Below, piece by piece: positions 45,978 through 55,236 of a stretch of DNA of 64,000 nt. The translations under genes were made by a program, and so were the position numbers. How positions within the stretch are numbered: the stretch's first letter is position 1; every line of letters begins with the position of its first letter. Source of the stretch: Leyella lascolaii (GTDB lineage: Bacteria > Bacteroidota > Bacteroidia > Bacteroidales > Bacteroidaceae). The DNA is taken from positions 80,048-144,047 of the forward strand of contig NZ_LT556035.1 in the NCBI RefSeq assembly GCF_900079775.1, in the 5' to 3' direction. The notes beneath the pieces are model-generated. The model was not told the origin of the DNA. It was given only the letters and a program-made list of their open reading frames with translations, and searched no databases.

Positions 45978-46151
45978 TTGTGTGACATAATCACATTTCG
46001 GAAAATACACGTCGGACGAGAAATCCGCAGACCGGCTCTCCTTTGTATCGAGAGCAATGAAACGGGTGGCGTAAGGCATGTACCGCTTCCTTAACAAAGT
46101 TATTCACGAACTCCACTTTTGTTCAGTGGCATAAAATCAATTTACAGGAAA
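45978..46151 (+). other. Long structured leader of the threonine operon
   Basis: Successive hairpins are visible: TGTGA/TCACA (45981-45985, 45991-45995), CGGA/TCCG (46013-46016, 46024-46027), GCTCTC/GAGAGC (46035-46040, 46050-46055) and CCACT/AGTGG (46113-46117, 46125-46129), the last about 20 bases before thrA. Short frames exist, for example 46078-46134, but none is rich in threonine or isoleucine codons. It matches no riboswitch I know. A regulatory role is inference. Confidence 0.5.
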
Positions 46152-48587
46152 ATGAAAGTATTGAAGTTTGGCGGAACATCTGTAGGTTCCGTAAAAAGCA
46201 TTCTGAGCCTTAAACGCATTGTAGAGAAAGAAGCCGAAAGCCAGCCGGTGATAGTAGTTGTAAGCGCTCTCGGCGGAATAACAGACAAGCTTATTGTGAC
46301 GGCAAGACTCGCGCTGCAGGGCGACGAGGGATGGCGGAACGAGTTTGAGGCAATGGTAGACCGCCATCACAAGATGATTGACACCATCATCACCGACACC
46401 AAAAAACGCGAAGACTTATTCAACACCGTGGACGGGATGTTCGAACAGCTGCGCAGCATATACTACGGAGTGTTCCTCATTCACGATCTGAGCGAGAAAA
46501 CCCTTGATGCCATCGTAAGCTACGGGGAGCGTCTGAGTTCCAATATAGTTGCGACGCTGATAAGCAAAGCCAGATGGTTTGACGCGAGAGACTTCATAAT
46601 GACCGAACGTAAAAACGGAAAGCACACGCTGGACAGCGAGGTCACGGCGAGACTTGTGCGCAAGGCGTTCCACGACCTGCCGCGCATATCGCTCGTACCG
46701 GGATTCATCAGCCGCGACAAGTCGTCGGGAGAGACAACCAATCTCGGCAGGGGCGGAAGCGACTACACCGCAGCCATCATCGCCGCCGCGCTCGACGCAT
46801 CGATTCTGGAGATATGGACCGACGTGGACGGATTCATGACCGCCGACCCGAGAGTGATAAAAACAGCATACACCATAAACGAGCTGAGCTATATAGAAGC
46901 CATGGAGCTGTGCAACTTCGGTGCCAAAGTGATATATCCGCCGACAATATATCCGGTGTGCGTAAGAAACATACCGATAAAAGTAAAGAACACATTCAAC
47001 CCGTCAAGCGAGGGGACTACAATAAAGAACAAGATTGCCAACGACAGCAAACCGATAAAAGGAATATCGAGCATCAGCGGAACCACACTCATCACTGTGA
47101 CCGGTTTGTCAATGGTGGGAGTCATTGGTGTGAACCGGAGAATATTCACCGCGCTCGCCGACAACGGCATAAGCGTGTTCATGGTGTCACAGGCGTCGTC
47201 GGAGAACTCCACGTCCATAGGTGTGAGAGACGAAGACGCACGGTCGGCGGTAAGCGTGCTCGACAGGGAATTTGCCAAGGAGATTGAGACCGGAGCGATG
47301 TTTCCGATGCACGCGGAGAGCGGTCTGGCGACAATAGCAGTGGTCGGGGAAAACATGAAACACACTCCGGGCATTGCCGGAAAACTGTTCGGAACGCTCG
47401 GACGAAGCGGCATCAGCGTGATAGCATGCGCACAGGGAGCGTCGGAGACAAACATTTCTTTCGTGGTAGACGGACGGTTCCTGCGAAAGGCACTCAACGT
47501 GATACACGACTCTTTCTTCCTTTCCGAGTACAAGGTGCTCAACCTTTTCATATGCGGTGTGGGCACCGTAGGAGGCAAACTGATAGAACAGATAAGAGAC
47601 CAGTATGAGAAACTGAAGACAGACCGGGGACTCAAACTGAACGTTGTGGGCATAGCAAGCTCCAAGAAAGCAATATTCAACCGCGACGGAATCAATCTTG
47701 ACACTTACCGTGACGAACTTTACAGGGCTAAAGACAGCAACAACTCGCAACTGCTGAAGGAAGTCATAGGCATGAATATATTCAACAGCGTGTTTGTGGA
47801 CTGTACGGCAAGCAAAGAGGTGGCGTCGTTCTACCAGCTCCTGCTCGAACACAACGTATCGGTGGTGGCTGCAAACAAGATAGCCGCCTCGTCAGACTAC
47901 CAGAGTTATATAAAACTGAAGAGGACGGCTCTGGCACGTGGCGTGAAGTTCCTTTTCGAGACAAACGTGGGTGCAGGACTGCCTATCATCGGAACAATAA
48001 ACGACCTTATAAACTCCGGAGATAAAATATTGAAGATAGAGGCAGTGCTGAGCGGCACTCTCAATTTCATATTCAACGAGATTGCAGCCGACGTACCGTT
48101 CTCCGAAACGGTGCGAAGGGCAAAGGAACAGGGCTACAGCGAGCCTGACCCGCGTATAGACCTGAGCGGCACCGATGTTATAAGAAAGCTCGTGATTCTT
48201 GCACGTGAGGCAGGATACAGGGTGGAACAGGACGATGTGGAGAAGAATCTGTTCATTCCGTCTTCTTACTTCAATGGCTCGGTGGAGGATTTCTGGGAAA
48301 GACTGCCGATGCTTGACACGGAGTTTGAGGAACACCGCAAGAAACTCGAGGAAGAAGGACGGCACTGGCGCTTTGTGGCGACAATGGATCACGGAAAGAC
48401 CAACGTCAGCCTGAAGGAAGTGGACCGCAACCATCCGTTCTACAATCTTGAGGGCAGCAACAACATCGTCCTGCTCACAACAGAACGGTATAAGGAATAT
48501 CCTATGCTCATACAAGGATATGGAGCGGGAGCAAGCGTGACCGCAGCAGGAGTGTTCGCAAACATCATGTCTATAGCTAACATCTGA
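46152..48587 (+). CDS. thrA: Bifunctional aspartokinase I / homoserine dehydrogenase I
   Basis: An 811-residue fusion. The aspartokinase domain opens with MKVLKFGGTSVGSVKSILSL and includes GRGGSDYTAAIIAAAL. Two ACT regulatory modules lie in the middle (TVTGLSMVGVIGVNRRIFTA and IAVVGENMKHTPGIAGKLFG). The homoserine dehydrogenase part begins near residue 465 with LFICGVGTVGGKLIEQI and includes AANKIAASSDYQSY. It catalyses the first and third steps from aspartate to threonine and methionine. The start at 46152 follows an AGGAAA ribosome-binding site. First gene of the thr operon; five bases separate it from the next. Confidence 0.96.
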   Translation: MKVLKFGGTSVGSVKSILSLKRIVEKEAESQPVIVVVSALGGITDKLIVTARLALQGDEGWRNEFEAMVDRHHKMIDTIITDTKKREDLFNTVDGMFEQLRSIYYGVFLIHDLSEKTLDAIVSYGERLSSNIVATLISKARWFDARDFIMTERKNGKHTLDSEVTARLVRKAFHDLPRISLVPGFISRDKSSGETTNLGRGGSDYTAAIIAAALDASILEIWTDVDGFMTADPRVIKTAYTINELSYIEAMELCNFGAKVIYPPTIYPVCVRNIPIKVKNTFNPSSEGTTIKNKIANDSKPIKGISSISGTTLITVTGLSMVGVIGVNRRIFTALADNGISVFMVSQASSENSTSIGVRDEDARSAVSVLDREFAKEIETGAMFPMHAESGLATIAVVGENMKHTPGIAGKLFGTLGRSGISVIACAQGASETNISFVVDGRFLRKALNVIHDSFFLSEYKVLNLFICGVGTVGGKLIEQIRDQYEKLKTDRGLKLNVVGIASSKKAIFNRDGINLDTYRDELYRAKDSNNSQLLKEVIGMNIFNSVFVDCTASKEVASFYQLLLEHNVSVVAANKIAASSDYQSYIKLKRTALARGVKFLFETNVGAGLPIIGTINDLINSGDKILKIEAVLSGTLNFIFNEIAADVPFSETVRRAKEQGYSEPDPRIDLSGTDVIRKLVILAREAGYRVEQDDVEKNLFIPSSYFNGSVEDFWERLPMLDTEFEEHRKKLEEEGRHWRFVATMDHGKTNVSLKEVDRNHPFYNLEGSNNIVLLTTERYKEYPMLIQGYGAGASVTAAGVFANIMSIANI

Positions 48588-48592
48588 CGACT

Positions 48593-49837
48593 ATGAAACA
48601 CATTATAATATTAGGAGACGGTATGGCAGACCATCCGGTTGAACGTCTTGGCGGAAAGACTCTTTTACAGTATGCCGACACTCCGTATATGGACATGCTG
48701 GCAAAGAACGGACGCACCGGTCGTCTCATAACAATCCCGGAGGGATTCCAGCCGGGCAGCGAGGTGGCTAACACGGCTATTCTCGGCTATGACCTCAATG
48801 AGGTGTACGAGGGACGCGGACCTCTCGAGGCTGCGTCAATAGGATATGACATGAGGGCAGACGATATGGCAATGCGTTGCAACATCATCACTCTGGCAGA
48901 CGGGAGAATAAAAAACCACCACGGAGGGCATCTTACCACGGAGCAAAGCGATATTCTCATAAAATATCTTGACAGACAACTCGGCAATGAGGATATAAAG
49001 TTCATCACAGGAATACAATACAGACATCTTTTAATAATAAGAGGTGGCAACAAACACATTGTATGCGCTCCTCCGCACGACCATCCGGAGGAAGAATGGA
49101 GGCAGCTGATGGTAAGACCTGAGCACGGATGGGAAAACCGCAGGGACGGTGACAGAATGACTGCACAGCAGACTGCCGACATAATAAACACGCTTATATT
49201 GAAGTCGCAGCAGCTTCTGGAGCAGCACCCGTTCAACAAGGAGCGTGCCGCACAACAGAAAGACGCAGCCAACAGCATATGGCCGTGGAGCGGCGGATAC
49301 CGACCCAAGATGGACACACTGCAACAGATGTATCCGCAAATAAAGGAAGGCGACGTAATCTCAGCGGTAGACCTGATAAGAGGTATAGGACGTTATGCAG
49401 GGCTCAACCGGGTGACAGTGGAGGGCATGACAGGGCTTGCCGACACTAATTACGAGAACAAGGCGCAGGCTGCGATAGACATGTTGAGACAGCACGACTT
49501 CGTGTATCTGCATGTGGAAGCAAGCGATGAGGCTGGACACGACGGTGATCTGGAACTGAAACTGAAGACAATAGAGAATCTTGACAGACGAATTGTGAAA
49601 CCGGTTTATGAGGAAGTGAGCACTTGGACAGACACCCCTGTATGCATAGCCATACTTCCCGACCATCCCACACCGGTGGAGTTGCGCATTCATGTGGCAG
49701 AGCCGGTACCTTTTATTATATGGCATCCGGGCATCACTCCGGACGGTGTGGAGACTTATGATGAAGTGAGTTGTGTCAGCGGCAGCTACGGATTGTTGCG
49801 GCTTGAAGAGTTTATGAATAAATTTATGGAACTATGA
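48593..49837 (+). CDS. Phosphoglycerate-mutase-like enzyme, proposed homoserine kinase
   Basis: A 414-residue alkaline-phosphatase-superfamily protein of the cofactor-independent, archaeal-type phosphoglycerate mutase group (ApgM). It begins MKHIIILGDGMADHPVERLG with a metal-binding Asp, and a second metal region appears as YLHVEASDEAGHDGDLELK. Sited between thrA and thrC where thrB is expected, it fits the group proposed to act as homoserine kinase in Bacteroidetes and others lacking GHMP-type ThrB. This is inference from context; the mutase activity itself is the alternative. It overlaps thrC by four bases (ATGA). Confidence 0.85.
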   Translation: MKHIIILGDGMADHPVERLGGKTLLQYADTPYMDMLAKNGRTGRLITIPEGFQPGSEVANTAILGYDLNEVYEGRGPLEAASIGYDMRADDMAMRCNIITLADGRIKNHHGGHLTTEQSDILIKYLDRQLGNEDIKFITGIQYRHLLIIRGGNKHIVCAPPHDHPEEEWRQLMVRPEHGWENRRDGDRMTAQQTADIINTLILKSQQLLEQHPFNKERAAQQKDAANSIWPWSGGYRPKMDTLQQMYPQIKEGDVISAVDLIRGIGRYAGLNRVTVEGMTGLADTNYENKAQAAIDMLRQHDFVYLHVEASDEAGHDGDLELKLKTIENLDRRIVKPVYEEVSTWTDTPVCIAILPDHPTPVELRIHVAEPVPFIIWHPGITPDGVETYDEVSCVSGSYGLLRLEEFMNKFMEL

Positions 49838-51135
49838 TGTATTACAGCACCAACGGCAAAGCGCCCCTCGCGACACTTGAGGAAGCGGTGGTAAAAGGAC
49901 TGGCGGGAGACCGCGGACTGTATATGCCGGAAAAAATAAAACGTCTTCCGCGTGAGTTTTACGACAACATAGCGGACATGTCGTTTCATGAAATAGCAAT
50001 AAAAGTTGCCGATGCATTCTTCGGAGAGGACATTGAGCGTGAGGCTCTTGAGGAAATAGTGCGCGATACGCTCTCTTTTGACTGTCCGGTAGTGAGAGTG
50101 ACGGACAGCATATACTCTCTTGAACTGTTTCACGGACCCACTCTTGCGTTCAAGGATGTAGGAGCAAGATTCATGGCACGGCTTCTACAGTATTTCATAA
50201 AGAAAGAAAACAAAAGAGAAGTGAATGTACTTGTGGCGACAAGCGGTGATACAGGGTCAGCTGTCGCAAACGGTTTTCTTGGCGTTGACGGTATAAATGT
50301 ATATGTGTTATACCCCAAAGGGAAGGTCAGCAAGATTCAGGAATGCCAGTTCACCACACTCGGGAACAACATCACGGCAATTGAAGTGGACGGTGTCTTT
50401 GACGACTGCCAGCGGCTGGTGAAGTCTGCATTCATGGACGAAGAGCTGAACAGGCACATGAACCTTACATCAGCCAACTCGATAAACGTTGCAAGATTCC
50501 TGCCGCAGTCGTTCTATTACTTCAACGCATATGCGAGAATGAGACAGTTGGGAAAGGCAGACAAACTGGTTGTATGCGTGCCGAGCGGAAACTTCGGAAA
50601 CATCACGGCAGCACTGTTCGGTCACGAGATGGGTCTGCCAATACACAGATTCATTGCCGCCAACAATGCAAACGACATATTCTTCAAATATCTACAGACC
50701 GGAGAATACAAGCCGATGCCGAGCAAACAGACCATAGCAAACGCCATGGATGTGGGAGACCCGAGCAACTTCGCACGCATATACGATTTGTATAAAGGCT
50801 CTTACGACAGGATAAAATCCCTGATTGGCGGTGCCACTTACAGCGACCAGCATATCAGGGATACCATGAGACGCTGTTATAACGAGAACGGATATGTGCT
50901 CGATCCGCACGGTGCGTGCGGCTATCAGGCTCTCAAGGATATGCTGGAAGACGGAGAGACTGGAGTGTTCTGCGAGACAGCTCATCCTGCAAAGTTCAAA
51001 GAGACTGTCGAGAATGCCATAAACGCGGAGACAGACATTCCTCCAAGACTTGCCGAATTTATGAAAGGAACAAAAGAAAGCGTGAATATGACAAACAGTT
51101 TTTCTGATTTCAAGGCTTTCCTGATGGGAAAATGA
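49834..51135 (+). CDS. thrC: Threonine synthase
   Basis: A 433-residue PLP enzyme that converts O-phosphohomoserine to threonine. The PLP lysine is K107 in HGPTLAFKDVGARFMA, and the phosphate-binding loop follows in VLVATSGDTGSAVANGFLG. Length and the N-terminal MYYSTNGKAPLATLEEAV fit the longer (class I) threonine synthases. The start may be 49834 or 49837, both overlapping the upstream stop codon, so translation is coupled. Last gene of the thr operon, closed by the terminator at 51161-51194. Confidence 0.95.
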   Translation: MMYYSTNGKAPLATLEEAVVKGLAGDRGLYMPEKIKRLPREFYDNIADMSFHEIAIKVADAFFGEDIEREALEEIVRDTLSFDCPVVRVTDSIYSLELFHGPTLAFKDVGARFMARLLQYFIKKENKREVNVLVATSGDTGSAVANGFLGVDGINVYVLYPKGKVSKIQECQFTTLGNNITAIEVDGVFDDCQRLVKSAFMDEELNRHMNLTSANSINVARFLPQSFYYFNAYARMRQLGKADKLVVCVPSGNFGNITAALFGHEMGLPIHRFIAANNANDIFFKYLQTGEYKPMPSKQTIANAMDVGDPSNFARIYDLYKGSYDRIKSLIGGATYSDQHIRDTMRRCYNENGYVLDPHGACGYQALKDMLEDGETGVFCETAHPAKFKETVENAINAETDIPPRLAEFMKGTKESVNMTNSFSDFKAFLMGK

Positions 51136-51160
51136 CATTGAAAAGACATAGTAGACAAAC

Positions 51161-51194
51161 AATAATCCGGATATGCAAAATATTCCGGATTATT
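51161..51194 (+). terminator. Terminator of the threonine operon
   Basis: A perfect 11-bp stem, AATAATCCGGA at 51161-51171 and its complement at 51184-51194, followed by TGTTTTG. Its right arm overlaps the upstream element of the lplA promoter. Confidence 0.78.
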
Positions 51195-51225
51195 TGTTTT
51201 GATAAATAAATATTTATTATATTTG
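51194..51225 (+). promoter_or_regulatory. Promoter of the lplA-gcv cluster
   Basis: TTG at 51194-51196, a 21-base spacer and TATATTTG at 51218-51225, about 23 bases before lplA. The TTG begins at the last base of the preceding terminator stem. Confidence 0.7.
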
Positions 51226-51247
51226 CAGAAACATAATAACAACTGAT

Positions 51248-52243
51248 ATGGTATATTTAAACATACCAGAAGACAAGAATCGATTACTATCTTTCTATCT
51301 TGCCACTGAAGAGTATGTCGCAAATAAGTTTGACGATAAGGAATACTTTTTTATGTGGCAGGTGTACCCGACTGTCATATTCGGACGGAACCAACTTATC
51401 GAGAACGAAGTGAATCTGGAATACTGCAGAACACACAATATCAGAACGTTCAGACGCAAGAGCGGAGGCGGATGCGTGTATGCAGACATGAGCAATGTAA
51501 TGCTTTCGTACATAACAGACGAGAACAATGTGAACTTCACATTCAACAAATACATAAACATGATTGTGCTCATGCTCCGCAAACTCGGTGTGAACGCCAC
51601 TGCAAGCGGGAGGAATGACATAATGATAGACGGGCGTAAAGTGTCGGGAAACGCATTTTATCATACGCCAAGACGCAACATCGTACACGGCACTATGCTT
51701 TATGATACAGACATGCAGAACATGGTCGGCAGCATAACACCGTCAGATGCGAAACTCGTAAGCAAGGGTATCAAAAGCGTTAGACAGCACATCACTTTGC
51801 TGAAAAACTACATAGACCTGTCTCTTGAGGATTTCAAGGCATTCATGAAGAGGCAGTTGTGTGACGAGGAAATCACTCTGACAGAAAAAGACATTGAGGA
51901 AATCAAGGCTCTGGAACAGGAATATCTGTCGCACGATTTTATATACGGCAACAATCCGAAATACAACATCATCAGCAAACGGCGTATTGATAATGTGGGG
52001 GATATGGAAATACGCATTGAGATGAAAAACGATATCATAAAGTCGATAAACCTGATGGGCGACTTTTTCATTACCGGAGACATCGATGCAAAAATCATTA
52101 AACCGCTGATGAACACACCGCTTGAAAGAGCAAGAATATCTGAAGCACTGCCCGAAACGCTGAACGATGTCATCCATAATCTTGAAAAAGAGGATTTCAT
52201 AAGTCTCATACTGCAATCTAAAGAACAAAACTTAAACTCATAA
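51248..52243 (+). CDS. lplA: Lipoate-protein ligase A
   Basis: A 331-residue LplA with the lipoyl-transferase core and a C-terminal accessory domain (from about residue 240). Signatures: TVIFGRNQLIENEVN, the lipoate-binding RRKSGGGCVYADMSN, GRKVSGNAFYHTPRR and HGTMLYDTDMQNM. It attaches lipoate, via lipoyl-AMP, to acceptor domains such as that of GcvH. It opens the glycine-cleavage cluster; the encoded H-protein has a visible lipoylation site, so the pairing is functionally coherent. Twelve bases separate it from gcvT. Confidence 0.92.
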   Translation: MVYLNIPEDKNRLLSFYLATEEYVANKFDDKEYFFMWQVYPTVIFGRNQLIENEVNLEYCRTHNIRTFRRKSGGGCVYADMSNVMLSYITDENNVNFTFNKYINMIVLMLRKLGVNATASGRNDIMIDGRKVSGNAFYHTPRRNIVHGTMLYDTDMQNMVGSITPSDAKLVSKGIKSVRQHITLLKNYIDLSLEDFKAFMKRQLCDEEITLTEKDIEEIKALEQEYLSHDFIYGNNPKYNIISKRRIDNVGDMEIRIEMKNDIIKSINLMGDFFITGDIDAKIIKPLMNTPLERARISEALPETLNDVIHNLEKEDFISLILQSKEQNLNS

Positions 52244-52255
52244 AACAATATAATC

Positions 52256-53347
52256 ATGGAAAATAAAAAGACCTGTCTGTATGACAAACATGTAGCCATG
52301 GGAGCACTGATGCAACCGTTCGGCGGATTTGAAATGCCTATACAATATTCCACGATCATTGAAGAGCATAACGCAGTACGCAACCATTGCGGTGTGTTTG
52401 ACGTCTCTCACATGGGTGAAGTCGTTGTTAAAGGACCCGATGCGGAGAAATACGTCAACCACATTTTCACAAACGACATAGCCAACGCTCCCAAAGGACA
52501 GATATATTATGGCATGATGTTGTATGAAAACGGTGGTACAGTGGACGACCTTCTCGTATATAAAATGGGAGAAAACGATTTCTTCCTTGTGATAAATGCC
52601 GCAAATATAGAAAAGGACTTTGAATGGATGACAAAAAACGCAAGTGGTTTTGACATCGAATTAAAGAACGTTTCGGACGATTACGGACAACTTGCCGTGC
52701 AGGGACCGGAATCAGAGAACGTGGTTGAGACAGTACTTGGCATACCGTGCAAGGAACTTGTCTTCTATACCGCAAAAACAGTAGAGAAAGACGGTGAAAC
52801 TATTATTGTCAGCCGGACAGGATATACCGGTGAGGACGGATTTGAGATATACGGAAGTCAAAACTTCATCCGCCAGCAATGGGACATGCTCATGAAAAGC
52901 GGCAAATGCAAGCCATGCGGGCTCGGTTGTCGTGACACTCTGCGCTTTGAGGTGGGTCTGCCTCTATACGGCGACGAGCTTTCAGAGAACATCTCTCCGA
53001 TAATGGCAGGTCTGGGCATGTTCTGCAAACTTGACAAACAGGAGTTCATAGGCAAAGACGCCATAGCCAGACAAAAGGCAGAAGGCGTCAGCCGGAAACT
53101 GGTAGGCATAGAACTGAACGACCGCGCCATACCGCGCCACGGTTACGCAGTGCTTCATGACGGCAAGGAAATAGGTGTCGTGACAACCGGCTATCACACA
53201 ATCTCTACAGATAAAAGCGTGTGCATGGCTCTTATCGACACCGAGTTCTCAAAGCTTGATACCGAAGTCTCTGTACAGATACGCAAGAAGACATTCGCGG
53301 GAAAAGTTGTAAGAAAGAGATTCTACGACAAACACTACAAGAAATAA
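52256..53347 (+). CDS. gcvT: Aminomethyltransferase (T-protein)
   Basis: A 363-residue T-protein that transfers the methylene group from aminomethyl-H-protein to tetrahydrofolate, releasing ammonia. Landmarks: MGALMQPFGGFEMPIQYSTI, the catalytic Asp in GVFDVSHMGEVVVKGPDAEK, FTNDIANAPKGQIYYGMM, GYTGEDGFEIYG, and GLGCRDTLRFEVGLPLYGDE. Length is normal. It is followed by a 100-base gap before gcvH that contains a hairpin at 53369-53391. Confidence 0.95.
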   Translation: MENKKTCLYDKHVAMGALMQPFGGFEMPIQYSTIIEEHNAVRNHCGVFDVSHMGEVVVKGPDAEKYVNHIFTNDIANAPKGQIYYGMMLYENGGTVDDLLVYKMGENDFFLVINAANIEKDFEWMTKNASGFDIELKNVSDDYGQLAVQGPESENVVETVLGIPCKELVFYTAKTVEKDGETIIVSRTGYTGEDGFEIYGSQNFIRQQWDMLMKSGKCKPCGLGCRDTLRFEVGLPLYGDELSENISPIMAGLGMFCKLDKQEFIGKDAIARQKAEGVSRKLVGIELNDRAIPRHGYAVLHDGKEIGVVTTGYHTISTDKSVCMALIDTEFSKLDTEVSVQIRKKTFAGKVVRKRFYDKHYKK

Positions 53348-53368
53348 CCGGTCACCGACATCGTAAAG

Positions 53369-53391
53369 ATACTATGGGCATCCCGTAGTAT
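53369..53391 (+). other. Hairpin between gcvT and gcvH
   Basis: A 10-bp stem with one G-U pair, 53369-53378 against 53382-53391, with a three-base loop. It has no T run, so it may be an RNA-processing or stabilising element, not a terminator. Confidence 0.5.
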
Positions 53392-53447
53392 ATTGTAAAC
53401 TGAGATACAACAATAAAGTAATAACAAATTAATAAACTTAAAACAAT

Positions 53448-53834
53448 ATGTCAAAAGTAATTGAAGGACTTTACTATGCAGAGTCACACGAATATGTTAA
53501 GGTAGATGGCGATTATGGCTATATCGGTATAACAGACTATGCGCAGCACGCGTTGGGCAACATAGTTTATGTTGATATGCCTGAGGTTGACGACGAAGTG
53601 GAAGCCGGCGAGGACTTCGGAGCGGTGGAAAGTGTAAAAGCCGCCAGCGATCTGATTTCTCCGGTATCAGGTACCGTGGTAGAGATTAACGAGGCTCTGG
53701 AGGACAATCCCGAACTCATAAACAAAGACGCGTTCGCCAACTGGATAATAAAGATAAGCCTGTCAGACAAGAGCGAGCTTGAAAACCTTATGGACGCTGC
53801 GGCTTACAGCGCATTATGCGACAAACAAGATTAA
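53448..53834 (+). CDS. gcvH: Glycine cleavage H-protein
   Basis: A 128-residue lipoyl carrier of the complex. The lipoylated lysine is K64 in FGAVESVKAASDLISPVSG, the family signature. The C-terminal half (NEALEDNPELINKDAFANWI) is also typical. It shuttles the aminomethyl group from P to T protein and is reoxidised by the L protein. A strong terminator lies immediately downstream, before gcvPA, so it may be transcribed more than the later genes. Confidence 0.96.
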   Translation: MSKVIEGLYYAESHEYVKVDGDYGYIGITDYAQHALGNIVYVDMPEVDDEVEAGEDFGAVESVKAASDLISPVSGTVVEINEALEDNPELINKDAFANWIIKISLSDKSELENLMDAAAYSALCDKQD

Positions 53835-53841
53835 CCAAACC

Positions 53842-53876
53842 GAAATGCACTGTAAGAAATAACTCCAGTGCATTTC
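53842..53876 (+). terminator. Intrinsic terminator between gcvH and gcvPA
   Basis: A perfect 11-bp stem, GAAATGCACTG at 53842-53852 and its complement at 53866-53876, followed by TTTTTTTC. It lies only 8 bases after the gcvH stop and 31 before gcvPA, with no clear promoter in between. Confidence 0.85.
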
Positions 53877-53907
53877 TTTTTTTCAGTCATCCCTAATATC
53901 AGAAAAT

Positions 53908-55236
53908 ATGGCATACAAATATTTTCCACATACAGAAAAAGATATAGCCACAATGCTGGAAAAAATCGGGATAAGCTCACTGAAAGAGCTTTACGCCGAT
54001 GTTCCAGACAGCATCATGTTCAAAGGCGAATATAATATCGATGAAGCCAAGAGCGAAATCGAAATCAGAAACTATTTCAAACAGCTGTGCGAAAAGAACA
54101 AGTTGCTCACAGTGTTTGCCGGTGCCGGCTCATACGACCATTACACTCCGGCTGTAATACCAAGCATCATCAGCCGTTCGGAATATCTGACAAGCTACAC
54201 TCCCTATCAGGCTGAAGTGTCGCAAGGAACACTGCATTATATATTCGAATATCAGAGTATGATGGCAGAACTCACGGGAATGGATATCTCAAACGCATCT
54301 ATGTATGACGGCAGCACCGCAACCGCAGAAGCCGTACTGATGGCTAAAGCGTCCACCAAAAAGACGGATAAGGTGCTCGTTTCATCGACCATAGACCCCA
54401 AAATACTAAATGTAGTGCGCACATATGCCCACTTTCACGGCATAGAAATAAAGATGATAAGCCAGAAGGACGGCGTTACAGACAAAGCAGACATGGATGC
54501 CTTTCTGGCAGAAGGAGGCGTTGCGGGTGTCGTAGTGCAACAGCCTAATTACTATGGAATAATAGAGGACTATTCCGGATACGCCGAGTCATGCCACAGC
54601 AGCAAGGCTCTTTTCATCATGAACAGTGTCGCCGCTGACCTTGCCCTGCTTAAGACTCCGGGCGAATGGGGAGCGGACATAGCCGTAGGCGACGGTCAGT
54701 CGCTCGGCATACCGATGAGTTTCGGCGGTCCTTCAGTAGGTTACATGTGCTGTACAGAGAAGCTCATGCGCAAGATGCCGGGCAGGATAGTCGGCAAAAC
54801 GGTAGACAGCAACGGACAGCGCGCCTTTGTTCTCACTCTTCAGGCACGCGAACAGCACATCCGCCGTCAGAAAGCCACATCAAACATATGCTCTAACGAA
54901 AGCCTCATGGCACTGTTCGTGACAATCTACATGTCGCTTATGGGCAAGGAAGGAGTGAAGGAAGCCGCACAGCTTTCTTACTCCGGAGCACATTATCTCT
55001 TTGAGAAACTCATCGCCACAGGACATTTCTCACTTGCATACGACCAGCCTTTCTTCAATGAGTTCTGTGTGAAATATGACGGTGACATAGACAAACTGCA
55101 AAAGCACTTCATAAAAAACGGATTTCTCGGAGGCGTAAAAGTCAGCGACGACACACTGATGTTTGCCGTTACGGAGAAACGAACAAAGGAAGAAATCGAC
55201 TCATTCGTTAAAACAGCAAAGGAGGCAACACTATGA
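53908..55236 (+). CDS. gcvPA: Glycine dehydrogenase (P-protein) subunit 1
   Basis: A 442-residue N-terminal-type half of glycine decarboxylase. It opens MAYKYFPHTEKDIATMLEKI, as in split P-proteins. Conserved segments include GAGSYDHYTPAVIPSIISR, YTPYQAEVSQGTLHYIFEYQ and MYDGSTATAEAV. It pairs with GcvPB, which carries the PLP lysine; together they decarboxylate glycine. The split form differs from the single-chain GcvP that I recall for several Bacteroides. It overlaps gcvPB by four bases. Confidence 0.94.
   Translation: MAYKYFPHTEKDIATMLEKIGISSLKELYADVPDSIMFKGEYNIDEAKSEIEIRNYFKQLCEKNKLLTVFAGAGSYDHYTPAVIPSIISRSEYLTSYTPYQAEVSQGTLHYIFEYQSMMAELTGMDISNASMYDGSTATAEAVLMAKASTKKTDKVLVSSTIDPKILNVVRTYAHFHGIEIKMISQKDGVTDKADMDAFLAEGGVAGVVVQQPNYYGIIEDYSGYAESCHSSKALFIMNSVAADLALLKTPGEWGADIAVGDGQSLGIPMSFGGPSVGYMCCTEKLMRKMPGRIVGKTVDSNGQRAFVLTLQAREQHIRRQKATSNICSNESLMALFVTIYMSLMGKEGVKEAAQLSYSGAHYLFEKLIATGHFSLAYDQPFFNEFCVKYDGDIDKLQKHFIKNGFLGGVKVSDDTLMFAVTEKRTKEEIDSFVKTAKEATL

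Noticed and set aside
45981-45995. TGTGA-N5-TCACA as a Crp operator for the thr operon
   Set aside because: The classical site has a six-base spacer, this lies just downstream of the predicted start site, and it fits equally well as a leader hairpin. Crp-like binding preferences in this lineage are not known to match.
46011-46090. Known riboswitch in the thrA leader
   Set aside because: The stems do not fit the SAM, lysine, glycine or other consensus structures I can recall, so only an unnamed structured leader is reported.
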